A stretch of DNA of 14,680 nucleotides, from NCBI GenBank assembly GCA_964626735.1, contig CAZVIJ010000045.1, positions 1-14,680 on the forward strand, in the 5' to 3' direction. The notes below the pieces were generated by a model. The model was given only the letters and a program-made list of their open reading frames with translations, made no database searches and was not told the origin of the DNA. This DNA is from CAZVIJ01 sp964626735 (lineage in GTDB: Bacteria > Patescibacteriota > Dojkabacteria > JAOAGR01). Positions 7,298-12,528 of the stretch are shown here, piece by piece. The position numbers and the translations under genes were made by a program. The stretch's first letter is position 1. Every line of letters starts with the position of its first letter.

Positions 7298-8242
7298 CTA
7301 CTCCATTCCCGGAAACGCCTCGACGACTTGCGTCGGGAAGCGACCGATCGGATATTCTGCGGGTTGTGGCTCTTGCGGCGGCTTATGGAAAACAAGGATG
7401 GGAATTTCGTTGAGAGGATCGTAATCGACTCCCGTATTCCTTGCCCTGTTCTCATCGAATTCCCTAGCGTACGACCGTGCAGCGTAATAGAGCGATCTGA
7501 ACGTGCACTCGCGCGCGTGGTAGTGGTCGGCGAGTATTTCCGTCAACGGATCGTGAACATAATCCCGACCGTTAACGAGGGCTACGATGGGTGGCGCATC
7601 GTCATGCGAGATTTGATCGATCGCATGTACTTCAAAGCGGGATACGTTGGCTTTGCTATAACCCCGGCGCGTCTCGGCCGGTATTCGTCTATAAACCGGT
7701 AAGCCGAATTTCCATTCGGATGATGCTGGGGTATGGCGGTAATACCATCGGTACAATATATTGACGAGATCGGGTGCGTCATCAGGCCGATCATATCGGT
7801 ATGAAGTTCCCCGAAACGTTAGGATATCGTCGATTACGCTGGCCGTAAAAATTTTGACAATGCTCTCACGCGCCCAATCGCCCCAAATAAGCTCGATGAT
7901 CTTATTGAGCCGGTTCGGGAATGTTTGGGTCGCGTCGGTTACCCTAGCCAGTTCGAGCAAGCTTTGATACTCGTCCATCCTGTCGCCTTCAAGCGGCTCC
8001 GTATTGAAATTGTCGGTGACATGCGAGCCTCTCCGGTGGAGCCTTACGAATGCGATAGTCTGATTATCCTCGATGACGCCTGCGGTTGGCCGATCGGCAG
8101 CGAGACGGAAAGGCGAGAAGCTATCGTACGCAGATTGCGGTACGCCCGGAGCCGTTACCGAAACGACATTGCCAGGCACCGAAGGGAGCACCAGGATACT
8201 TTTATTGGCCTCCTGTGCGGGATTCAAGAAATGGATTGCCAT
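7298..8242 (-). CDS. Hypothetical soluble protein, 314 aa
   Basis: Not recognised. It has no signal peptide or membrane helix. It is rich in aromatic and charged residues, with a Tyr/Arg-dense middle (SYRYDRPDD, ILYRWYYRH, VYRRIPAETRRGYSK) and a late helix with His and Tyr (ILADHYHARECTFRSLYYAA). The tail is Pro-rich. No catalytic motif can be named. The start is the ATG 6 bases after a perfect TATAAT box. It is the third gene in a minus-strand run of four (from 10095 down to 6688), but each member has its own -10 box, so co-transcription is not required. Length and clean reading frame support a real gene. Confidence 0.75.
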   Translation of the reverse strand: MAIHFLNPAQEANKSILVLPSVPGNVVSVTAPGVPQSAYDSFSPFRLAADRPTAGVIEDNQTIAFVRLHRRGSHVTDNFNTEPLEGDRMDEYQSLLELARVTDATQTFPNRLNKIIELIWGDWARESIVKIFTASVIDDILTFRGTSYRYDRPDDAPDLVNILYRWYYRHTPASSEWKFGLPVYRRIPAETRRGYSKANVSRFEVHAIDQISHDDAPPIVALVNGRDYVHDPLTEILADHYHARECTFRSLYYAARSYAREFDENRARNTGVDYDPLNEIPILVFHKPPQEPQPAEYPIGRFPTQVVEAFPGME

Positions 8243-8248
8243 ATCGCA

Positions 8249-8254
8249 ATTATA
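8249..8254 (-). promoter_or_regulatory. -10 box (TATAAT) of the 7298-8242 gene
   Basis: Perfect TATAAT on the minus strand, 6 bases before the ATG at 8242, inside the 42-base gap to the upstream gene. Confidence 0.7.
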
Positions 8255-8284
8255 CGCCTTGGTGAAGCAATTGTGTTCTACTTC

Positions 8285-9209
8285 TCAGATACCGGCGGCT
8301 CCTGCGACCGCTCGTTCTTTGAGATTGTGGGCGATCGGTGGTTTCGCGGCTACCGGCTTCATGATGAGCCCATCGAACAGCGACGCAATCTGGGTTAACG
8401 AGCTGTTCCATTTAGGTCCCAACACGCGAACGTTGATCGCTTCGACCAAATCGTTTGCAACCATGGGGCAAATATCGAAATCGTCGAAACACCTGAGGAG
8501 CAAAGCCCAATCGTTGATATCGAGTTCGTGCGTCTTGATCGGGTTTTTAAGCCAACGGCACATGTTCATCAGCGAATTGTAGGCGATCAGCGTATCGGGA
8601 ATTAGTTTGTCGATCGTCAACAGATTCGCGATATCCTCTTCCCTCATCAGCCCAACCGNNNNNNNNNNCCGCTACCCCCTCGATCCCGGTCAGGGCTTGG
8701 TGTACCTGCAGCCGCACCGTTGGCGGTACGGATTCGAATGATTGTATGCCGAGTCCCACGCGGCTTGCATGGGTGTATATTTGCAGGTAGCGAAGCTTTG
8801 CCCAATCGGGCATCGTGTTCAGTGCTGCCCTCATGCTGCTTGTTGCCGTTTCAAGCACGACGGTCGCGACTTCTGTCTCAGTTCGAGGATATATGCCCTG
8901 CGCTTCGACCGATCGTATGTACAGGTGCGGATTGCGCTCTTTCGGGAAGAAGCGTGCGGCATTCTCAAACACGGCGTTCGGGGATTCCGACGTAACGGTT
9001 AGTATTTGCCATAAGGGGAAAACAATGGAACCAACGGCATATGCTGCGTCGATTACGTGGCGCTGGTACTTGCCTGGATATACTGCCCGTGCGGCAGCGA
9101 GGTATTGATCGGGAGATTCGGCGGGATCGGTTTCCCCCAAACGTCCCATATCCGCTGCGTATTTATCCTCGAACGCAGCGCTCAGATCGAATTCCTGTAT
9201 AACAGCCAT
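8285..9209 (-). CDS. Hypothetical protein interrupted by assembly gap (probably one gene)
   Basis: Starts at the ATG at 9209 and reads about 180 residues to the N-run at 8659-8668. Past the gap, good coding sequence continues in another frame to the TGA at 8285 (about 124 residues, beginning VGLMREEDIANLL). The frames join if the true gap length is a multiple of three, since ten Ns is a placeholder. Joined, the protein would be slightly over 300 residues. Both parts look soluble and mainly helical (for example DWAKLRYLQIYTHASRVGLG before the gap and LLRCFDDFDICPMVANDLVE after it), with no signal peptide. The family is not recognised. Alternatively, two genes could be joined by a misassembly. 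A perfect TATAAT box sets the start. Confidence 0.65.
8659..8668. other. Assembly gap (10 Ns)
   Basis: Ten consecutive undetermined bases, a placeholder for a gap of unknown length inside the gene at 8285-9209. It causes an apparent frameshift. Confidence 0.98.
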
Positions 9210-9215
9210 AACGGG

Positions 9216-9221
9216 ATTATA
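9216..9221 (-). promoter_or_regulatory. -10 box (TATAAT) of the 8285-9209 gene
   Basis: Perfect TATAAT on the minus strand, 6 bases before the ATG at 9209. It lies in a very AT-rich 28-base gap between this gene and the transporter. Confidence 0.7.
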
Positions 9222-9237
9222 TTACATATTGTATATA

Positions 9238-10095
9238 TCACACTACAGTTAATATAATCCCCGCAATAACCAAACATGCGGCGAGAACTTTTTTCGCGAT
9301 AGCATCTCGTTCGTGCAAGAGCAGATATGCCACGACGACATTGAGAAGTACTGAAGTTGCCTGCAACGGAACGATTTCCGATACTTTGCCGAATTGGAAT
9401 GCCTTGAGCGCAAAATACGTCGAAAGTCCCCATAATGCTCCCGTGATAAGAAACCTCGTTTTGTTACCGGATGTAAATTCATAGAGTACTTTTCCGAGCG
9501 GCATGCGGTCGATTGCCATAACGATCGTTCCGGACAAAAAGAACGTGCACATAATGTAGAACGGCAAATTGAACTTGCCCGATAGGCCGATATCAACCGT
9601 GGCGGCGGTAGCGCCGAGGAAATTAGCGGCCAAGGCGAGCCAAACATATTTATTCGGCTTGAAGTTACCCTTGCGGTAGATGAGCAGGAAATTGCCGGCA
9701 AGGATTATGCAGGCGCCTACTATCCTGGAAAGCGGAAGCGGATCGTGGAACAAGACTACTCCGTACACAATGAGGAAGACAAAAAAGATTTGGCTGATTA
9801 TCGAGTATTGCGAGACTTCGAGATTTTTCCGTATTACGGTTTGCAGCCGGTCGAAAAGCGCATAAAAAAAGCACGCAACTAATATAAGAACGTACGACTG
9901 CGGATTCGCGGAATATTTAAAGGGGAAAAACGGTATGAGGAAAACCATAGATGCGGCCGCGGCGAATTGGAGCACAACCGTTGCGGCATCGTTATTCTTG
10001 TCGTGGGCGACAGTCGGCTTAAAATTTTCAGCAAACGCAACGACGAAAATGAGATACATTACGACATTGAACTGCCACGTATCCCACCATATCAT
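9238..10095 (-). CDS. EamA/DMT-superfamily membrane transporter
   Basis: 285 residues, nearly all hydrophobic, with about ten membrane helices in two halves of five, as in EamA (drug/metabolite transporter) proteins. The end of each half carries the usual EamA pattern: a glycine-containing helix after a short acidic loop (SRIVGACIILAGNFLLIY near 123-140, and LLLHERDAIAKKVLAACLVIAG near 258-279, matching the common GER-x-n-G-x-LIxxG ending). Length fits the family. Such carriers move small metabolites or drugs across the cytoplasmic membrane; the substrate cannot be read from sequence. The start ATG lies 6 bases after TATACT. It is first in a minus-strand run but the next gene has its own promoter. 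It is divergent from the gene at 10169. Confidence 0.9.
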   Translation of the reverse strand: MIWWDTWQFNVVMYLIFVVAFAENFKPTVAHDKNNDAATVVLQFAAAASMVFLIPFFPFKYSANPQSYVLILVACFFYALFDRLQTVIRKNLEVSQYSIISQIFFVFLIVYGVVLFHDPLPLSRIVGACIILAGNFLLIYRKGNFKPNKYVWLALAANFLGATAATVDIGLSGKFNLPFYIMCTFFLSGTIVMAIDRMPLGKVLYEFTSGNKTRFLITGALWGLSTYFALKAFQFGKVSEIVPLQATSVLLNVVVAYLLLHERDAIAKKVLAACLVIAGIILTVV

Positions 10096-10101
10096 ACGTC
10101 C

Positions 10102-10107
10102 AGTATA
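10102..10107 (-). promoter_or_regulatory. -10 box (TATACT) of the EamA gene
   Basis: TATACT on the minus strand, 6 bases before the ATG at 10095. It shares a 73-base divergent region with the promoter at 10156. Confidence 0.6.
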
Positions 10108-10155
10108 AACGAACCGCAGTTTAAATCACCTACCGCACCGATCGTTCGTAACTGG

Positions 10156-10161
10156 TATAAT
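10156..10161 (+). promoter_or_regulatory. -10 box (TATAAT) of the 10169 gene
   Basis: Perfect extended -10 (TGG-TATAAT), 7 bases before the ATG at 10169. One of the strongest promoters by sequence in the window. Confidence 0.75.
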
Positions 10162-10168
10162 CGACACC

Positions 10169-11020
10169 ATGAATAACCTACTGGTGCTTCCGACTCGCGA
10201 GCTCGCCGATGCCGTTCGCGACGAGGCGCTACAATCCGGGCTGCATGGCAGCGTAACCTCGATGGGATTCGAAGGATATGCAGCAACGTACCGATCTCAA
10301 AAACCGCTGTTCGCTCTCGATACCGCAAGCGGACTCTCAATCGTCATACCGGCAATGTCTGACAACCAGCAATGGGATGTGATCGGGATGGCGGCAAGCA
10401 TGGGCAAGGTTCCGCATATCATAGCGCACGCCGATGTCGTGATTCCCGCATTCGCCAATTGGATTCCCCTTACGCGATACGGTACCGAACGAGAATTGAG
10501 GCAACTCGTAACCGGAGCGAAATCTGCAGTTATCGAGTCTCCCCAGAATTTGAATAGAGGCGAGCTCGCTACTGCGCCTGCCATCACCGCGTTAGCGCTG
10601 GGGAATGGGCTCGACGATGAAGATTTCCCCTATTATGTCTGGAGGGGAATCGCAGCGGCCAAAGGGTATCCGAAAGTTTCCACCGCAACAGAAGACATTA
10701 TTTTGAAAGCCCTTGCGCCGGAGTTGCAAATGGGACATATACTCGATGCAGTCAAACATTCGTACCCTCTTTTTTTGAACGTCAGCAACGGGGTCCCTCC
10801 GGTCAACCATTTCCTGAACGGCTTATACTTCGCGCTCATCACGGGATCGGGGAGATCACTTCCACTGCACCGTTACTTCCGCGATACGGCGGGGTTGTAC
10901 GACCTCGCGACCGGTTGGGGCGTAACGCAGTTTATCTCGTACACGGACCTGGAATCGTCGGTTAAGAGGAAAGTCGGAAATGATCCGGCCTTGAGCGATT
11001 CGATACATTTGAACGTATAA
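10169..11020 (+). CDS. Hypothetical soluble protein, 283 aa
   Basis: Not recognised. It has no signal peptide and no convincing membrane helix. The N-terminus (NNLLVLPTRELADAVRDEAL) looks like a strand followed by a helix. Alternating hydrophobic segments such as GLSIVIPAMSD and IIAHADVVIPAF suggest an alpha/beta fold, but no P-loop or other nucleotide-binding motif is present. A run of Gly, Pro and aromatic residues follows at about 205-235 (NGVPPVNHFLNGLYFALITG). The strong extended -10 box fixes the start. Its TAA stop lies inside the -10 box of the next gene, which begins 9 bases later, so the two are adjacent and probably related in role while having separate transcription starts. Confidence 0.78.
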   Translation: MNNLLVLPTRELADAVRDEALQSGLHGSVTSMGFEGYAATYRSQKPLFALDTASGLSIVIPAMSDNQQWDVIGMAASMGKVPHIIAHADVVIPAFANWIPLTRYGTERELRQLVTGAKSAVIESPQNLNRGELATAPAITALALGNGLDDEDFPYYVWRGIAAAKGYPKVSTATEDIILKALAPELQMGHILDAVKHSYPLFLNVSNGVPPVNHFLNGLYFALITGSGRSLPLHRYFRDTAGLYDLATGWGVTQFISYTDLESSVKRKVGNDPALSDSIHLNV

Positions 11021-11021
11021 T
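11016..11021 (+). promoter_or_regulatory. -10 box (TATAAT) of the 11030 gene, overlapping the upstream stop codon
   Basis: Perfect TATAAT, 8 bases before the ATG at 11030. Its bases 11018-11020 are also the TAA stop of the preceding gene. Confidence 0.65.
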
Positions 11022-11029
11022 ACTCCGCT

Positions 11030-11656
11030 ATGATTTTCGTAAGCCCCGATTCTTCGATGCATGTTAGGTTTACTCGGGAATTAGTGGAGAGATGCAACCT
11101 ATCGTCGGGCGAGCCGATGAAATCCTCCGTCGCGATTTCTCTAATCGGGCCGTTACTTGCTGCACCGATCGATGACGGAAGCATGTCGTTGTGTATGGGC
11201 GCGTTCGCCACCGGATCGTATATTGCCAATCCATCGCTCCAATCATTGCTTGCCCACGAGTCGGTAAGTCGCGGAATCGATGAGGCGGTTGCAGGCGTCG
11301 TCCCGCTCCTGAAATGTCCGTTCGATGTCATCGCTGTTCAAGAGGCCGAACGAGCGGGGCATCCTTTTGCCTCGTTCGACATACATTTGCTTAGAAACCT
11401 GCTCATGAATGCAGACCAAGCCGTATTGCTCGGCAACGTCCAAGCGAACGAAACGATGAAGCCTGTCTTGCCGCTTCTTCTTGCGACAAGGGAAAGCAAT
11501 AATGTTCAACTTGATCGATTCGATTTCACGGAAGCTGTGTATCCGGTTCCCGCCAGGAGAATCGGCGTTATATTAACCGCGGCACTGCGTCGGTACGCAA
11601 CCGATTACCGCTCGCTCCATTACGGCAGGATGCCGGAATCGGTTCGCGAAAATTGA
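11030..11656 (+). CDS. Hypothetical soluble protein, 208 aa
   Basis: Not recognised. It has no signal peptide. Hydrophobic stretches (VAISLIGPLLAAPIDDG, LLMNADQAVLLGNVQ, RRIGVILTAALRRYATDY) read as buried helices or strands of a soluble protein rather than membrane spans. There are three cysteines and no metal-binding spacing. The ATG lies 8 bases after a perfect TATAAT that overlaps the stop of the 10169 gene. Spacing of 9 bases suggests the pair is linked in function. Its TGA stop is 3 bases from the stop of the convergent gene at 11660. Length and intact frame support a real gene; the role is unknown. Confidence 0.75.
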   Translation: MIFVSPDSSMHVRFTRELVERCNLSSGEPMKSSVAISLIGPLLAAPIDDGSMSLCMGAFATGSYIANPSLQSLLAHESVSRGIDEAVAGVVPLLKCPFDVIAVQEAERAGHPFASFDIHLLRNLLMNADQAVLLGNVQANETMKPVLPLLLATRESNNVQLDRFDFTEAVYPVPARRIGVILTAALRRYATDYRSLHYGRMPESVREN

Positions 11657-11659
11657 TTG

Positions 11660-12103
11660 TTACGCCGCAATCGGCATTGGAATCTGCATCACCGTCCCTC
11701 GAACCTGAGCGTCCACGTACTGCGCGATCGCCCCGATATTCCGCGGTACCGCGATGGAGCCCATGGGGAGCAGGAAGTCCGCGATTTCGTGATCGGTAGC
11801 GAACACAGCATGCCACGGCTCAAAGCCGGACGGCATCCACATGAATCTACTTTCCAAGCCTAAAAACCATTGACGTGACGGATGATGCATGAAGTCCGAT
11901 TTAGTTGTCATATATCCCAAGTCGAGAACCATCATGGCATGTTTGATGAGGGTGTCTGAGGGGATCGTCAATACATCACAAAATTCCTCCCACGGGTAAA
12001 CCTCGGTATTAGTCCCCGCAAGAGCCTGTACCAATGCATCCAACAAGGCATCCCTGAATGCCCTATCGTCACCGTGTACATACACCGTTTCAAGACTTGC
12101 CAT
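11660..12103 (-). CDS. Hypothetical small soluble protein, 147 aa
   Basis: Not recognised. The N-terminal half is helical (DDRAFRDALLDALVQALAGT, then DTLIKHAMMVLDLGYMTT). The middle is rich in Trp, Phe, His and Met (RQWFLGLESRFMWMPSGFEPWHAVF), which suggests an aromatic core or a binding surface. There is no signal peptide or metal motif. The start is the ATG at 12103, 9 bases after TACACT; an ATG five bases upstream is out of frame. It is convergent with the 11030 gene across 3 bases and divergent from the 12198 gene across 94 bases. The modest length and lack of a recognised family leave some doubt, but both neighbours leave exactly this space. Confidence 0.68.
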   Translation of the reverse strand: MASLETVYVHGDDRAFRDALLDALVQALAGTNTEVYPWEEFCDVLTIPSDTLIKHAMMVLDLGYMTTKSDFMHHPSRQWFLGLESRFMWMPSGFEPWHAVFATDHEIADFLLPMGSIAVPRNIGAIAQYVDAQVRGTVMQIPMPIAA

Positions 12104-12112
12104 CTCATGGAA

Positions 12113-12118
12113 AGTGTA
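12113..12118 (-). promoter_or_regulatory. -10 box (TACACT) of the 11660-12103 gene
   Basis: Extended -10 TGG-TACACT on the minus strand, 9 bases before the ATG at 12103. Confidence 0.45.
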
Positions 12119-12184
12119 CCAATAGCGCTGCGCGATAGGCGATATTCAACAAAACTATATTTTCTTTTTTAAGCGAAAGAGTAT

Positions 12185-12190
12185 TATTAT
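12185..12190 (+). promoter_or_regulatory. -10 box (TATTAT) of the 12198 gene
   Basis: TATTAT, 7 bases before the GTG start at 12198. An overlapping TATTAT (12182) and TATAAG (12188) are alternatives in the same AT-rich stretch. Confidence 0.5.
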
Positions 12191-12197
12191 AAGCTGG

Positions 12198-12509
12198 GTG
12201 AATGCAACCAATTCGAAAACCAAATTATATGTAGCCTTGGCTGCCGTCGGTCTCATTGCGTTGTGCCTTGTTGCATGGGCGCCCTGGATCAGCAAGTCGT
12301 ATGCGGAAAAGAAAGCGCTTGAACATTACGCTTCGCACGAAGGTAAGGTCAAGAAATGCAGCCTCGATTGCCCGACCTGCGGAATAAATCAGACAAGCAA
12401 GATCCCGTTCGGGTACGAGGTCGATATCAACTTCCGCTGCGAATCGACCGGCCGACCGCGAAAAACCCATAAGACTATTAATTTCTTGGGATACGCCGTC
12501 GAAAGCTGA
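12198..12509 (+). CDS. Small single-pass membrane protein with Cys cluster, GTG start
   Basis: 103 residues. A short Lys/Asn N-terminus precedes one membrane helix at about 10-30 that ends AWAPW. A charged helix (SYAEKKALEHYASHEGK) leads into a cysteine cluster C-x3-C-x2-C at 54, 58 and 61 (CSLDCPTC), and a fourth cysteine sits at 81. The soluble part is predicted outside, where the cysteines could be disulfides or a redox or metal site. Start choice: the ATG four bases downstream is out of frame and reaches a stop after ten codons, while GTG at 12198 gives the open frame and lies 7 bases after a -10 box. The family is not recognised. The stop is 19 bases from that of the large convergent surface protein gene. 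Confidence 0.72.
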   Translation: MNATNSKTKLYVALAAVGLIALCLVAWAPWISKSYAEKKALEHYASHEGKVKKCSLDCPTCGINQTSKIPFGYEVDINFRCESTGRPRKTHKTINFLGYAVES

Positions 12510-12528
12510 GGGTAATCTCAAATTCCTA

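Noticed and set aside
6688..10095. Classical four-gene operon on the minus strand
   Set aside because: Each gene has its own -10 box 6 bases from its start and gaps of 28-42 bases, so separate transcripts are the simpler reading.
12104..12197. A regulatory RNA or riboswitch in the 94-base divergent region
   Set aside because: The space is explained by two facing promoters, and leaderless starts leave no 5' UTR for a riboswitch.
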